Below are positions 28,261-39,284 of a stretch of DNA of 64,000 nucleotides, in pieces; the first letter of the stretch is position 1, and every line of letters starts with the position of its first letter. The notes beneath the pieces were generated by a model. The model saw nothing but the letters and a program-made list of their open reading frames with translations. It did not search any database and was not told the DNA's origin. Source of the DNA: Methylococcales bacterium (GTDB taxonomy: Bacteria > Pseudomonadota > Gammaproteobacteria > Methylococcales > Methylomonadaceae); contig JAQTUW010000008.1 in the NCBI GenBank assembly GCA_028707085.1, forward strand, positions 1 through 64,000, in the 5' to 3' direction. The position numbers and the translations under genes are program-made.

Positions 28261-28725
28261 TTAATCGCCGCCGTGTTCGGCAAATATCGCAACCCGACCT
28301 TGTTTATCGAACGACATGACCTGATAAGCCTGTTTCTGGCCGCCGGCTTCCATGCCAGGACTGCCCAGCGGCATATTGGGCGCGGCGATGCCGGCCACGG
28401 CAGGCTTGTTCAGCAGCAGCTTCCTGACATCCCCGGCCGGAATATGGCCCTCGACCACATAGCCGTCCACAGTAGCCGTATGGCAGGACGCCAGCTTGTC
28501 GGGGATGCCCAGTTTTTCCTTAATGGCCTGCATGTCGTCGCTCATCACGGTTTTGACAGTAAAACCGCTGTGCTGCATATGCTCCAGCCATTTCCCGCAG
28601 CAACTGCAACCCGGGCTGCGATAAACCGTCATTTCCGGAACGGCGGCGGATTCTTCGGCGTGCAGTCCCAGGCTAAAACCCAGCAAAATGGACGCGGCGA
28701 CCGTTTTCAAAAGTTTATTGTTCAT
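28261..28725 (-). CDS. DUF411 periplasmic metal-site protein
   Basis: A 154-residue exported protein (signal peptide to about residue 23, HA/EE) of the DUF411 family. The thioredoxin-like start MTVYRSPGCSCCGKW carries a CSCC motif. ASCHTATVDGYVVEGHIPA and NMPLGSPGME are the other family signatures; Cys, His and Met are typical copper ligands. Family members are linked with copper handling. It is upstream of nifB in the same direction, but the sigma-54 promoter lies between them, so it is not part of the nif transcript start. Confidence 0.88.
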   Translation of the reverse strand: MNNKLLKTVAASILLGFSLGLHAEESAAVPEMTVYRSPGCSCCGKWLEHMQHSGFTVKTVMSDDMQAIKEKLGIPDKLASCHTATVDGYVVEGHIPAGDVRKLLLNKPAVAGIAAPNMPLGSPGMEAGGQKQAYQVMSFDKQGRVAIFAEHGGD

Positions 28726-28817
28726 TTTAGTCTTTTATTTAATCAAATGGGCTCGATGTGCTTTACGTTGCCCGGTCGCAGGGCGCGTAAAATGCGCTCT
28801 GCCTCAAATACCCGCAA

Positions 28818-29882
28818 TCAGACATGATATTGCGGACTTAATTCCCGCACAGCCTCGACCATGGCCCTGACATGTTCCGGGTCGATGTCCGGCAAAATGC
28901 CGTGTCCGAGATTAAACACATGTCCGGAACCCTGTCCGTAATCATGCAGAATTTTGGCGACATGTCCGCGTATCACATCCGGCGAGGCATACAGGGTGAC
29001 AGGATCCATATTGCCCTGCAAGGCCACCTTATCGCCTACCCGCGCCCGGGCTGCGCCGATGGAGGTTTGCCAGTCCAGCCCCAGCGCCTCATAGCCGGTT
29101 TCGGCCATGGCTTCCAGCCACAAACCGCCGCCTTTAGTAAAAAGAATGGCCGGAATCCGGCGCCCGTCTCGATGGGTGTTCAGCAATTGCCTGACCTGCC
29201 GGGCGTAACGTAACGAAAACTCCGGATAAGCGTCATGGCTCAGTACCCCGCCCCAGGTGTCAAACACCATCACCGCATCGGCCCCGGCGGCAATCTGGGC
29301 GTTCAGATAGGCGGCAACCGATTGCGCCAGCTTGTCCAGCAATTCATGCATCAGCAGCGGCTGCTCGAACAACATGCCTTTGACCAGTTGAAAATTTTTG
29401 CTGCTGCGGCCTTCCACCATATAGGTCGCCAGCGTCCACGGGCTGCCGGAAAAACCGATCAGCGGCGCCCGGCCCAGCAGACGGGCTTTAATTAGCCGTA
29501 CCGCGTCCATCACATAGCGCAGCTCGGTTTCAGGGTCGGGAATCGGCAGATTGTGAACGTCATCGGCCGTGCGTAACGGACGAGCGAATTGCGGGCCTTC
29601 GCCCTCGGCGAACGACAGGCCCAGCCCCATGGCGTCCGGAATGGTGAGAATGTCGGAAAACAGGATCGCCGCATCGAAACCGAATCTGTCCACCGGCTGC
29701 AAGGTCACCTCGCAAGCCAGTTCAGGATTGGTGCATAACTGCATGAAGCTCCCGGCCTTGCCGCGCACCTGCCGATATTCCGGCAGATAGCGTCCGGCCT
29801 GGCGCATCATCCACACCGGCGTGCGTTCGACATTCTGTTTCAACAAGGCGCGGATAAATAAATCGTTTTGTAAGTTTGACAT
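28818..29882 (-). CDS. hemE: Uroporphyrinogen decarboxylase
   Basis: Removes four carboxyl groups from uroporphyrinogen III to give coproporphyrinogen III in heme synthesis. The 354 residues match the family. [14 protein letters not shown] near 24 holds the arginine signature, [15 protein letters not shown] near 75 the catalytic Asp region, and [16 protein letters not shown] near 141 the second family pattern. It lies 20 bp downstream of damX in the aroK-aroB-damX-hemE group. Confidence 0.97.
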   Translation of the reverse strand: MSNLQNDLFIRALLKQNVERTPVWMMRQAGRYLPEYRQVRGKAGSFMQLCTNPELACEVTLQPVDRFGFDAAILFSDILTIPDAMGLGLSFAEGEGPQFARPLRTADDVHNLPIPDPETELRYVMDAVRLIKARLLGRAPLIGFSGSPWTLATYMVEGRSSKNFQLVKGMLFEQPLLMHELLDKLAQSVAAYLNAQIAAGADAVMVFDTWGGVLSHDAYPEFSLRYARQVRQLLNTHRDGRRIPAILFTKGGGLWLEAMAETGYEALGLDWQTSIGAARARVGDKVALQGNMDPVTLYASPDVIRGHVAKILHDYGQGSGHVFNLGHGILPDIDPEHVRAMVEAVRELSPQYHV

Positions 29883-29902
29883 GGATGGGTTAGGTTCCTG
29901 GC

Positions 29903-31300
29903 TTAATGGCTTTCAATCCGGACAAATTTGAATCTTTTTTCCAGACTGCGATTAAATTCGTTGGGCATGGCGGTTTTATATTTTCGGGCTTCGGCCAAAG
30001 TTCGGAAAGAGCCGTAAATGACCACATATTTTTCCCTGTCCTTTGCACCTGCGGTGAAATATTTCAGGCTGTCGCGGTAGTCGGCATATTTTTTCAGAAC
30101 CCGTTGCACGGCGGCTTTATCGTACAGAACCATCACCTGCAAGGTATAGTTGTCCGGCGGCTGCGCCATGATCCAGGCATGGCTGCTCATGTCCGCTACA
30201 GATTTTTCCGGTTCGGGTTCGGCTATTTTTTTTACCGTTTCCACCCCGCCGGCCGTGGCGGGCTGCCCGGCTTTTGCGGCAAGCGTCGCAATTGGCGACG
30301 GAATTGCAGGGTTGTCATCGGCAGCCGCCGGCGGCTGCCGTTCGCCGGCCTGCGCGGTTTCGGTCGCGGGCTGCGCGACAGCCGGTTCGGAAAACGCCTG
30401 ACCGGTTGTCGCAGCCTGGGCCTGCGCCACGGGCGGGGCGGCAGGCTGTATGGCCGGCAGGGCAATGGTTTGCGGCGGGATTTGTTTGCTGATGGCGATG
30501 TTTTCGGCGGCAGGCCGGGTTTTGTACAAAAACCAGCCCCAGGTCAGGCAGGAAACAGCTAGTGCAATGCCAAGCAATAAACCGGTATGGCTGCCGGAGC
30601 GCCGATTATGCCGCTGGCTGACTTTGGGCGTTTCCGCCACGATTCTGCCCGGTATGCCATGGCTGGCCTGATACAGATCGGCGACCAGGGCGTCGCTAAC
30701 CGCATTGAACGATATGCCGCTGCCGGGCCGGGCGGACAGGTTCTGCAGATAATCTGCGCAATCTTTCCGGCTCAGGGGCGGCAGCTCGATGAAATGGCAA
30801 TCGTCAATCGCCTTGTCGGTGCTGCGTTTGACATGAAATCCGTCGTGGGTCATCGCCGCCACCAGCCCAAGTTCCGGCAGCGATGCGCAAAAATCCAGCA
30901 GTTCGGTGATGACCCCGGGCGGCAGCTGATCGGCATCGTCTATGACCAGCACCGCTTTCTGTTTTTCACAAAAATGACGCAGCATGGACAGGTCAAGTTT
31001 CGCCTGTCCGGAATCGGCGAACAGAAAATGGCGGAATCCGTCCATGATGGCTGTAAAATCCAGCTCAGGGCTGCCCTGCAACAGTTGTATCCGCCATTGT
31101 GCCTGCCGGTTACGCAACGTTTGCAGCAATGTGGTCTTGCCTATGCCTTCCGGGCCGCAGATGATCAGTGGCTGGTGCAGATTGCTGAGCAAATGAATCG
31201 CCAAATCCAGTTTCTGCGAACGCTCAGGCGTAATCAGCGCCCGTTCCGCCAGGGTTGCCGCCGCTCTTTCCCGGTAAGTTTTAATATCAGCGGTCGGCAT
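29903..31300 (-). CDS. damX: DamX-like AAA ATPase with SPOR domain
   Basis: A 465-residue protein linking an AAA ATPase (1 to about 230; Walker [10 protein letters not shown] near 50, Walker [11 protein letters not shown] near 116), one transmembrane segment ([20 protein letters not shown] near 245), a Pro/Ala-rich periplasmic linker and a C-terminal SPOR domain (from about 385, [22 protein letters not shown]) that binds denuded peptidoglycan at the septum. This is the DamX/GspA-like architecture. It overlaps the aroB end by 14 nt, the conserved aroK-aroB-damX order, and should act in cell division. Confidence 0.9.
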   Translation of the reverse strand: MPTADIKTYRERAAATLAERALITPERSQKLDLAIHLLSNLHQPLIICGPEGIGKTTLLQTLRNRQAQWRIQLLQGSPELDFTAIMDGFRHFLFADSGQAKLDLSMLRHFCEKQKAVLVIDDADQLPPGVITELLDFCASLPELGLVAAMTHDGFHVKRSTDKAIDDCHFIELPPLSRKDCADYLQNLSARPGSGISFNAVSDALVADLYQASHGIPGRIVAETPKVSQRHNRRSGSHTGLLLGIALAVSCLTWGWFLYKTRPAAENIAISKQIPPQTIALPAIQPAAPPVAQAQAATTGQAFSEPAVAQPATETAQAGERQPPAAADDNPAIPSPIATLAAKAGQPATAGGVETVKKIAEPEPEKSVADMSSHAWIMAQPPDNYTLQVMVLYDKAAVQRVLKKYADYRDSLKYFTAGAKDREKYVVIYGSFRTLAEARKYKTAMPNEFNRSLEKRFKFVRIESH

Positions 31301-32372
31301 AGTTTTTCAGGGTCTGTTGTAATTGAGCCGGTTCCACGCTCATCGGCAACAAAGCTTTGCCGATGGCTTCCAGCAGGATTACCCGGATTTTGCCGTCAAC
31401 ATTCTTCTTGTCCACCCCCATCAGCTCGATATATTGGTCGGCGGTCATTTCCGGCGGCGGCAGTACCGGCAGGCCGGCGGCCTTGAAGACCTCGATGATC
31501 CGCGCCACATCCTGATCGTCCAGCCAGCCCAGTCGCCGGGACAGGTCAGCGGCAAAGCAAGCGCCGATGGCGACCGCCTCGCCATGCAGATAATGGCCGT
31601 AACCGCAACCGGTTTCAATGGCGTGACCGAAAGTATGCCCCAGATTCAGGGTAGCCCGCACCCCGGATTCAAACTCGTCCTCGCCCACCACTTCGGCCTT
31701 GTTGAGGCAGGAGCGTTCAATCGCATAAGCCAGCGCCTGCTTGTCCCTGGCCAGCAGCAGCGGCATATTCGCTTCCAGCCAGTTTAAGAACGCCGCATCG
31801 CGAATCAGGCCGTATTTGATCACCTCGGCCAGGCCGGCCGACAATTGTCGGTCTGCCAGAGTATTCAGCACATCGGTGTCGATAATCACGCATTTGGGCT
31901 GATAAAACGCGCCTATCATATTTTTGCCCAACGGATGATTCACCCCGGTTTTGCCGCCTACCGACGAATCGACCTGGGCCAGTAGCGTGGTCGGAATTTG
32001 CACAAAGCCGATGCCGCGTTGATAACAGGCCGCCGCAAAGCCGCCCATATCGCCGATGACGCCGCCGCCCAGCGCAATCAGCGTGGCGTTACGGCTAAAT
32101 TTTTTTTCCAGCAGCCTATCGAATATTTTTTCCAGCTCATGCAGGGTCTTATGCTGTTCGCCATCCCGCAGTTTCACAATTTCCGTGCGGTGCGAACTCA
32201 GCGCTGCCGACAGCGCCGCCGGATATTGATCCGGAATGGCGTCGCTGGTGACGATCATCACCTGCTGCGAGCTTATATGCTGCGCCAGTAACGCCGTATC
32301 GGCCAGCAGGCCGGAGCCGATATATATCGGATAACTTCTGTTCCGATCCAGTTCAACTTTCAATACTTTCAT
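31287..32372 (-). CDS. aroB: 3-dehydroquinate synthase
   Basis: Second step of the shikimate pathway; NAD- and metal-dependent. The ATG at 32372 gives 361 residues starting [19 protein letters not shown]. Signatures are [21 protein letters not shown] (near 95) with the NAD-binding glycines, and the metal-ligand region HTFGHAIE near 249. It starts inside the end of aroK (20-nt overlap), which favours this start over the longer frame. Confidence 0.97.
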   Translation of the reverse strand: MKVLKVELDRNRSYPIYIGSGLLADTALLAQHISSQQVMIVTSDAIPDQYPAALSAALSSHRTEIVKLRDGEQHKTLHELEKIFDRLLEKKFSRNATLIALGGGVIGDMGGFAAACYQRGIGFVQIPTTLLAQVDSSVGGKTGVNHPLGKNMIGAFYQPKCVIIDTDVLNTLADRQLSAGLAEVIKYGLIRDAAFLNWLEANMPLLLARDKQALAYAIERSCLNKAEVVGEDEFESGVRATLNLGHTFGHAIETGCGYGHYLHGEAVAIGACFAADLSRRLGWLDDQDVARIIEVFKAAGLPVLPPPEMTADQYIELMGVDKKNVDGKIRVILLEAIGKALLPMSVEPAQLQQTLKNYADR

Positions 32373-32898
32373 GATCTTCCAATGCAGCACGATACTGCTG
32401 CAAAATGGTTTTAACAACGGTCTTGCCCGGCATGGAGCCGGAGTCTATCCTGAAATCCGCGCATTCCCTGTAAAGCGGCTCCCGTTGCGCCAGCAAAGTC
32501 TGAAGACGTTTCCGGGGATTGCCGGTTTGCAGCAGAGGCCGCTGGGTGTCGTGCCGGGTTCTATACAGGATTTTATCGATGGAACAATACAGATAAACCA
32601 CAAAGCCGCGCGTCTTCAGCGCTTCGCGGTTTTCCGGCAGCAACACGGCGCCGCCGCCGGTAGCCAGAACGATGCCACGCAACCGGCTCAGGTCGTCAAT
32701 GACGCTTTGCTCGCGCAATCTGAAACCGGCCTCGCCTTCATAGGAAAAAATGGTCGGAATATCCACCCCCATGCTTTCCTCAATCACTTTATCGCTATCG
32801 TAAAAAGGCCGTTGCAACGCTTTTGCAAGCTGTTTGCCGATGGTGGTCTTGCCCACCCCCATCAGGCCGATAAGATAAATGTTCTCCATTTTTTTCAT
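32353..32898 (-). CDS. aroK: Shikimate kinase
   Basis: Phosphorylates shikimate at the 3-hydroxyl. Walker A is [11 protein letters not shown] near residue 12, the substrate-binding region is [20 protein letters not shown], and GGGAVL near 78 is conserved. Three nearby starts are possible (TTG 32904, ATG 32898, ATG 32889); I chose 32898, though the ATG at 32889 would start right at the conserved [10 protein letters not shown]. It is the first gene of the aroK-aroB-damX-hemE group. Confidence 0.95.
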   Translation of the reverse strand: MKKMENIYLIGLMGVGKTTIGKQLAKALQRPFYDSDKVIEESMGVDIPTIFSYEGEAGFRLREQSVIDDLSRLRGIVLATGGGAVLLPENREALKTRGFVVYLYCSIDKILYRTRHDTQRPLLQTGNPRKRLQTLLAQREPLYRECADFRIDSGSMPGKTVVKTILQQYRAALEDHESIES

Positions 32899-33089
32899 TA
32901 GCAATGCGAGGCATGCGGCTTAAAACCTTACATTATGCCTATTTTTAGTCTGGCGGCGAATAAAATTTTGAGGCGGTAAAGGCCCTGTGATCCGTCGGGT
33001 CGGCATGTTAACCTAATGTAAAGCGGCGCACAGTATTGCGTCTATACCATAATAATGTGCAAATCAGACGGCTGCATTATCATTTACCC

Positions 33090-34040
33090 ATGAGCCACGA
33101 CCACGACAGCAGTTATAAATCACTCTTCGCCAATCCGGAAATGGTGCGCGATCTGGTGATGGGCTTTATTCCCGACGACTGGCTGCATACGCTGAATTAC
33201 GCCACATTGGAAAGAGTCTCCGGCAGCTATGTTTCAGAAGACTTTAAGCAAAGGGAAGACGATATGGTCTGGCGGGTTAAAGTCGGCGGGGAATGGGTCT
33301 ATCTGTATTTGCTGATTGAATTCCAAAGCACTGTCGATAAATACATGGCTTTACGGATGCTGGTATACCAAGGCCTGTTGTATCAAGACCTGATAAAAGC
33401 CGGTGAGGGATTAAAGGACGGCCCGCTGCCGCCGATTTTGCCGATTGTGCTTTACAATGGCAACCAACGCTGGACGGCGGCGACTGATGTCTTTGATCTG
33501 ATTCCACCGGTACCGGGTATGGTTGAACAGTTTAAACTGCGAGCCAGACATTTGGTCATTGATAAAAATGCCTATGCCAATATGGATTCGGCGCCGCTTA
33601 AAAATCTGGTTGCGGCGGTGTTCAGAATTGAAAGTCCTGGTAGCCCTCAAGACATGCGCGATTTCCTGGAGGTTCTGAGCGACTGGCTAAGCGACCGGCC
33701 GGATTTGCGGCGGATGTTTGCATTGTGGATCAGGGCAACCTTGATGCGCAAACCGAATTACGGTATTTTACTGACGCAGGTAGACGATTTACAGGAGCTG
33801 AATGTTATGCTGGCGGATAAACTGGAAGAATGGGCGCTGGGCTATAAAGCTGAAGGGAAAGCCGAAGGAAAAGTTGAAGGTGAGATACTCGCCTTGCAAA
33901 AATTGCTTGCCAGACGTTTTGGCCCCATCCCGACAGAGATTACCGCAAAAATTTCTGTAGCCACCCTGGCGGAAATTGAACGCTGGTTTGATCTTGCTAT
34001 CGACGCCAAGCGTCTGGCGGATATTTTCGATCAAGACTAA
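33090..34040 (+). CDS. Rpn family recombination-promoting nuclease
   Basis: A 316-residue PD-(D/E)xK-type nuclease of the Rpn/YhgA family, from the start MSHDHDSSYKSLFANPEMVRDLVMGFIP. Catalytic residues are probably the Asp in QREDDMVWRVK near 53-64 and Glu-x-Gln in LLIEFQST near 76. The C-terminal repeats AEGKAEGKVEGEILALQKLLARRFGP are typical of the family and vary in length between paralogues. Such genes are often multi-copy, promote RecA-independent recombination in E. coli, and can act in phage defence. The start is the ATG at 33090; the longer frame has no support. Confidence 0.9.
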   Translation: MSHDHDSSYKSLFANPEMVRDLVMGFIPDDWLHTLNYATLERVSGSYVSEDFKQREDDMVWRVKVGGEWVYLYLLIEFQSTVDKYMALRMLVYQGLLYQDLIKAGEGLKDGPLPPILPIVLYNGNQRWTAATDVFDLIPPVPGMVEQFKLRARHLVIDKNAYANMDSAPLKNLVAAVFRIESPGSPQDMRDFLEVLSDWLSDRPDLRRMFALWIRATLMRKPNYGILLTQVDDLQELNVMLADKLEEWALGYKAEGKAEGKVEGEILALQKLLARRFGPIPTEITAKISVATLAEIERWFDLAIDAKRLADIFDQD

Positions 34041-34098
34041 AAGACTGTTCCCGCCTAACGCAGCAAGATGCAATGCACAAATCGACAGCCTGCCATAA

Positions 34099-37000
34099 TC
34101 ATTTTCGGATATTTATTATCAAGGGTGCGGATACCGCTGCCGCATAAATGGAATCGGCGGCCTTGATCGCCTGTATGGCGCAGATCCCTGCCGTTGCTGT
34201 TTCGGCCTTGAGTCGCCAGATGCCGTTGCCATGCGACAGCTTGCAGTTGGCATTGCTGGCCGTCAACACCTGCATGGTCACCGCGCCGCCGCCGGGGCCG
34301 CCGACAACACTCAGATTCATTGCCTGCGCTGAAATTGCCGTGGCGCTGGCCGGCACGATGCTGATGCTCTGACTGATCTTACTGCCAACCTGTATGCCAA
34401 CAGTCGCCGTAGCACAAACCCCGTTATCCGGTGCCGGTAGGCAGGCCCGGTAGGTAAAGCCGTCGCTGCCGGTAAAACCACTGACCGGCGTATAGCTAAA
34501 GCCGCCGTTGGCGTTGAACTCCAGCACACCGTTGACGACGCCGCTATTCAAAGCCAGTGCGACCTGGGCCGGAATGTTGCCTTGGCGCCTGACCGTCGCG
34601 CTCAGCGAAGTGTCTTCCGGCGTATACAGCAGATAATTTGCCGGACGTAAATCATAGGAATGGATGGTGATCGTCGCTACGGCAGTATTGCCAATACTGT
34701 CGGCGATGGCATAGTCCAGACTGTCCACCCCGGTGAATGCCGGATTGGCAGAAAAGCGAACCGTGCCGTCGCCGTCCACGATCTGCCAGACGCCATGCCT
34801 GGTGGCGACGGGTTCCCGGTTGATCTGGTTCTTGCCCGGCAGTTTGCCGCTACCGGCAGCCAAGCTCAGCGTGGCGGGATTCAACACGGCCCCAGCGTCG
34901 GCGCTATCGTTGACGGCAGGCTGGAAGCTGATGCTTTGCCCCGGCAGCGTGCTGTACCGATCCGCAACGGCATGCAGCGACGTCGGCGCCACCAGAATGG
35001 AAATGCTGGCCTGCGCGGGGGCATTGCCGCTACCGCTGTCATTGACAGCATAGTCCAGCGCCGCCGTACCGGTAAACGGCCGGCCGGTTTCCGGAACATG
35101 AGCGGCCGGGGTGAATGTCAGCAAACCGGAAAAATCGGTTTCCCACAAGCCGGCGGCGGTGTCGATCCGGGTCACCGCAGCATCCGGCGTGGTCGGAGAC
35201 AGATTCAGGGTTTCCGGCAGCAAGGTGTTGCCGACGGAGGCCGAGTCGTTGTCCAGAATGGGTAGTATGACTGGCGTGTTCATTCTGGTTGTCGCCGTAT
35301 CGTTGACTGCCAGTGGCGAGTCGCCGCCGGTGACTACGACGCGGACGATTGCGGTGTTGCTGACGTTGCCCTGATCGTCCTGTACCGTGTAAGGCATGTT
35401 GAAGACGCCAGCGCCAGCCGCAGGGGTAAAGGTCAGTTCGGCTGTGCTGACGTCAAACTGCCAAACGCCATAGGCTGTTGTCAGCGGCGGCGTCAACGCC
35501 AGTGTGGCTGGGGTCAGGGAATTGCCGGCGGCGGCCACGTCATTGGCAAGCAGGGTAACCGCCACCGGCGTATCGGCCGCGGTCACAGCATAATCGTCAT
35601 TGGCGACCGGGGCCGCCGCGTAACCGGGATTAGCCGTCTGAGTCGCTGCCGAACCGGCGACCGTCACCGTGATGTTTGCAGGATTGCTGGTTTTGGCAAG
35701 CGTATCGGCCACGGTGTAGGGAATCGTCAGCGTACCGGAAAACCCGGATGCCGGCGTGAAAGTCACTACGCCGTCATTGGCGGCCGGCGATGTCGCGAAC
35801 ACACCCTTGCCGACAAAACTTAAACTGTCCTGCCGGCCGCTAGCCTCCGGGTTCAGATCAATGGAGCCAAACGCCAAGTCTGCGCCGGCCGCCGCCGCGT
35901 CATTCGCCGTGACAGCGACCGAGACCGGGACGCCAGACAGGGCGGCCACGGCATCGGAGTTGGCGGCCGGCATGACTTTCAATACCTTGATCGTGAGTCC
36001 GGCCTGGGAACAAACCTGTTTGCCCGAAGTGGCCAGACTGCAAATCCGATATTTTATTGGGTAAACCCCCGGTTTCTCGCCGGCCGGCGCCAGCAAGCTG
36101 CCGGCGGCGTTGAAATTCAGTCCGCTCAGGCCGCCTTTACTAACCAGCACAGGCGTGGAAATATTCGCGCCGGTTCCGGAACTTTGCGCAGTTTGCCCGC
36201 CTACTGTGTCATTGGCCAGCACGTCGATGCTTGCCCCGGCGCTCGCCAACACATCGACGCTGCCGTCGCTGACGGCGCTGATTACCGGAATCAGCAGACT
36301 GGCGTGATTGTTGGCCGGGTTGATGTCCTGCTGACTGCCGGTGGCGGCGTTGACGGCCAGATTGCCGCTGGTTGGCGCAGTGGCGATGTTGACCTTGCAG
36401 CGAATGGCCGCCTGTGGCGGCAACTCAATTTTGCCGATATTGGCCGGTAACGCCTTGCCGCTACTCAAGCGGCAAGCCGACAAACTGCCGTGGTCTATGC
36501 TGCATACAGGACTGACGGCATTGGCGTTTCCCTGGTTGGTGCAGACGATTTCGCCGCTGATATTTTTACCGGCCCCGGCCACGACGGCGGGAAAACCGCT
36601 AAACGCCGCCGCCATATCGGCTCCGGGCTGTACGGTTATCGAGGCCACGGCCGCCGCGCAATCCTGCGGCGCAACGACGGCGCAGATTTGATAAGTGACC
36701 TGATAGGAATTGGTCGGCGTATTGGCTGGTGCCGTGAGCTGACCGGCCGGGTTGACGGCAACCCCCAGCAAACCGCCGTTACTGACGATAGATGGCAGGA
36801 AAACATTGGCCGCAGTACCGACAGTCGCCGGACTGCCGTTGACGGTATCGTTGCCCAGTACATCGACACTGCCGCCAATTGGCCCAGGAATCGTCACCGG
36901 GCCATCGTTGTTGGCGACCACTACCGGGAAGGCTTTCGGAACCAGCGTACCGTCCGGGTCGGAAACGCTCAGGGTGGCGGCGCCGGCCAGGCCCAGGCTA

Positions 37001-39204
37001 CCGGTGGCCGCATTGCCGGGCACGCTCAAAGTAATGCCGGCGGCAGACACCGCAACGGCGCCGCCGCCAGCGGCGTTTCCGGCCAAAAGGCTGACAGCCG
37101 TTTGCACATTGTTCAGGCTGAGGTTTGAGCTCAGATTGCCGGCATTATTGTCCAGCAGGCCGCCGCCGGACAGGAAGATGGCGTTAATCATCTGCAAATC
37201 CAGCACTGTGCCGCTCGCCGCGTTCTGAAACAGCCAGCCACTGCCGGCGGCGCCGGTGGAATCGAAATTGGAGAGGTTGATGTCCCAGGTCAAGTTGGCG
37301 CTATTACTGACGAAAACGCTGCTGCCTCCGTCCGTAGTCACCCCGTCGAAGCGTAATATTCTCCAGATTACCGAACTGCCATTATAAGCATTGGCAAAAC
37401 CCGCCGAATGCAACGCCAGGCCACTGACCTTGTAGCTGGGCAACGGTGTATTGGTGACGAACGCGCCGGTAAAATCGTAATTGTTTACCGTCACACTGCC
37501 GATCTGGGCGCTGCCTGTGGTCTCCAGCAGATAACCCAGGCCGCCGGTCTGCGCGAAGCGGCCGCCGCTGACGGTCAGGCTGTCCAGATTGCCGTTGGCG
37601 ACAAATATGCCGATCATGCCCGCACGCGTACCAACGGCTTGCAGGACGTTATTGCTGAAGGTCAGCGCGCCCATGTTGCCGCCGACCGTGACGACCGGCT
37701 GGCCGGCAATCGTGGCTTCATTGACGTTCAAGGTGCAATTTTCAATGATGGCGTTATCGATTTCGCCAAAAAAATTGAACAGGCCGTCGGTGCCGTCGCC
37801 GCTGCCCATGCCGGTTGCCCCGGCGTTTTCCGGGCCGGAATTGCAGCGGTTGATGGTGTATTGACCGACAACCGTGCCGGACTGGCTGCTAAAGCCCAAC
37901 TGGCTGGTGTTGTCGTATTCGATGTCGTCGATATAAGCGTTGTAGGCCGGGCTGGCGTAGGCGTTGCCCTGGGCCTGGTTGATCTCGAAGTAGCTGCCGT
38001 GGGGCGACAGAATGGAATAATTGCTGACCACGATATGCGACAGGCCGCCGTACCATTGCGAAGGATCGGCCTGCAAAGCCCGGCCGCCGCCCAGGGTATG
38101 AAGATTGATATTGCTGATGGTGAGGTTCCTGCCGTTCAGCAGGGTTTTCGACATCACCCCGGTCATGTTGTTAGGGCCGTTCAGCGCCATGTTCACGTTG
38201 GTCAGAATCACCGGCTCGTATCCCGGCGAAGTGCCGGCAATGAAGGCCATGCAGTCGTCATACAGGCCGGTGCCGGTGATGTCGTGGACATTGACGGTAT
38301 CGAAAACGCCGTCGGACTGGATGCAGGCTTTGACATTGTTCAGGGTGACATTGCCGAAATCCATGTTGAAGGTATGCGCGGTATCGACCGCATAGGAACA
38401 GCTATTCTCGATGGTAACGCCGGAAATTTGGGTGTTGGTGTGATGCGAGAAGATCAGCGTATGGTTACCTATCGCGGAAGCGTAGACGCCGGGCTGTCCG
38501 TTTGGGCAGACGACGTAATCGACGTTGCTGTCGATGACGCCGGTGCCGGTCACGGCGATATCGGCATTGGCCGCGAATACCGTCAGCAACGGCCCGGTTG
38601 AAGGCGTCCATGAACCCGGCTGGCCAGGCAGTACAAAACCTATGGAATAAGCTGGCAACCAGCCGGCCGTAGCGGCGGTATTGTTGACATAGGCCGCCTG
38701 GTAGACCTGATTGTACTGGTTGCTGGTATCGCCGATGATCTCCACATAATCGCCGACCGCTATGGTTCGCCCGGTATCGGCATTGACCGGCAAGCTTTGA
38801 CCGCTGAACGCCAGCACGCCTACGGCCCGCTGACTGCCATTGCTGACGCTGGCCACTGCGATGGGGATGGTGGTGCCCAGCGGCGGAGCATTCCAGTTGG
38901 CGTTGGCCAGAAAGTTTTGCGACGTGGCGCCGGCCACCTGCTGCAAAACAACCCCGGCCCCAAGATCCAGTTGCGTGCCGCTTTTGATGGTCGCGCCGAA
39001 ATTCATGGCGAATGTGCCCGGCGTGACAATACTGACATTGCCCTGCTGGTTAAGGCATTGCTGAAAAGCCGCGGCATTGCTTGCCGCATCGGCGCTCGGC
39101 GACATGCCGAAAGACTCGCAAGTCACAGCTTGCCCGGTAGACGCTAAGGCCGCCCTAATACCGAAAATGCAAAACCAAACCAATACAGAATAAATTAGAC
39201 GCAT
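34099..39204 (-). CDS. Giant exported beta-helix protein with tandem Ig-like domains
   Basis: A 1,701-residue protein with a signal peptide (to about residue 22). Residues about 25-720 resemble right-handed parallel beta-helix proteins of the pectate-lyase-3/polygalacturonase superfamily, with many N-rich short turns (for example SCSYAVDTAHTFNMDFGNVTLNNV). No catalytic triad of GH28 enzymes was identified with confidence. From about 750 onward come at least six Ig- or cadherin-like modules of about 95-120 residues carrying the VxANDD/VLGNDT and FTPAxGFxGT(L/D)xxxYxxxD patterns. A final domain ends SAPLIINIRK, with no PEP-CTERM or LPXTG tail. It lies downstream of the polysaccharide cluster and could bind or cleave a surface glycan, but this is inference. 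Confidence 0.85.
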   Translation of the reverse strand: MRLIYSVLVWFCIFGIRAALASTGQAVTCESFGMSPSADAASNAAAFQQCLNQQGNVSIVTPGTFAMNFGATIKSGTQLDLGAGVVLQQVAGATSQNFLANANWNAPPLGTTIPIAVASVSNGSQRAVGVLAFSGQSLPVNADTGRTIAVGDYVEIIGDTSNQYNQVYQAAYVNNTAATAGWLPAYSIGFVLPGQPGSWTPSTGPLLTVFAANADIAVTGTGVIDSNVDYVVCPNGQPGVYASAIGNHTLIFSHHTNTQISGVTIENSCSYAVDTAHTFNMDFGNVTLNNVKACIQSDGVFDTVNVHDITGTGLYDDCMAFIAGTSPGYEPVILTNVNMALNGPNNMTGVMSKTLLNGRNLTISNINLHTLGGGRALQADPSQWYGGLSHIVVSNYSILSPHGSYFEINQAQGNAYASPAYNAYIDDIEYDNTSQLGFSSQSGTVVGQYTINRCNSGPENAGATGMGSGDGTDGLFNFFGEIDNAIIENCTLNVNEATIAGQPVVTVGGNMGALTFSNNVLQAVGTRAGMIGIFVANGNLDSLTVSGGRFAQTGGLGYLLETTGSAQIGSVTVNNYDFTGAFVTNTPLPSYKVSGLALHSAGFANAYNGSSVIWRILRFDGVTTDGGSSVFVSNSANLTWDINLSNFDSTGAAGSGWLFQNAASGTVLDLQMINAIFLSGGGLLDNNAGNLSSNLSLNNVQTAVSLLAGNAAGGGAVAVSAAGITLSVPGNAATGSLGLAGAATLSVSDPDGTLVPKAFPVVVANNDGPVTIPGPIGGSVDVLGNDTVNGSPATVGTAANVFLPSIVSNGGLLGVAVNPAGQLTAPANTPTNSYQVTYQICAVVAPQDCAAAVASITVQPGADMAAAFSGFPAVVAGAGKNISGEIVCTNQGNANAVSPVCSIDHGSLSACRLSSGKALPANIGKIELPPQAAIRCKVNIATAPTSGNLAVNAATGSQQDINPANNHASLLIPVISAVSDGSVDVLASAGASIDVLANDTVGGQTAQSSGTGANISTPVLVSKGGLSGLNFNAAGSLLAPAGEKPGVYPIKYRICSLATSGKQVCSQAGLTIKVLKVMPAANSDAVAALSGVPVSVAVTANDAAAAGADLAFGSIDLNPEASGRQDSLSFVGKGVFATSPAANDGVVTFTPASGFSGTLTIPYTVADTLAKTSNPANITVTVAGSAATQTANPGYAAAPVANDDYAVTAADTPVAVTLLANDVAAAGNSLTPATLALTPPLTTAYGVWQFDVSTAELTFTPAAGAGVFNMPYTVQDDQGNVSNTAIVRVVVTGGDSPLAVNDTATTRMNTPVILPILDNDSASVGNTLLPETLNLSPTTPDAAVTRIDTAAGLWETDFSGLLTFTPAAHVPETGRPFTGTAALDYAVNDSGSGNAPAQASISILVAPTSLHAVADRYSTLPGQSISFQPAVNDSADAGAVLNPATLSLAAGSGKLPGKNQINREPVATRHGVWQIVDGDGTVRFSANPAFTGVDSLDYAIADSIGNTAVATITIHSYDLRPANYLLYTPEDTSLSATVRRQGNIPAQVALALNSGVVNGVLEFNANGGFSYTPVSGFTGSDGFTYRACLPAPDNGVCATATVGIQVGSKISQSISIVPASATAISAQAMNLSVVGGPGGGAVTMQVLTASNANCKLSHGNGIWRLKAETATAGICAIQAIKAADSIYAAAVSAPLIINIRK

Positions 39205-39284
39205 AAGTTATTTATAAGAGAGAGGTAGTTGCAACACTACAGACAGGAACAAAATTCCACCCTCAATTTAAGAGTAGAAAAGGC

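Noticed and set aside
37408..38601. A 397-codon forward frame opposite the giant gene.
   Set aside because: Antisense frame caused by codon bias of the beta-helix gene; it has no motif.
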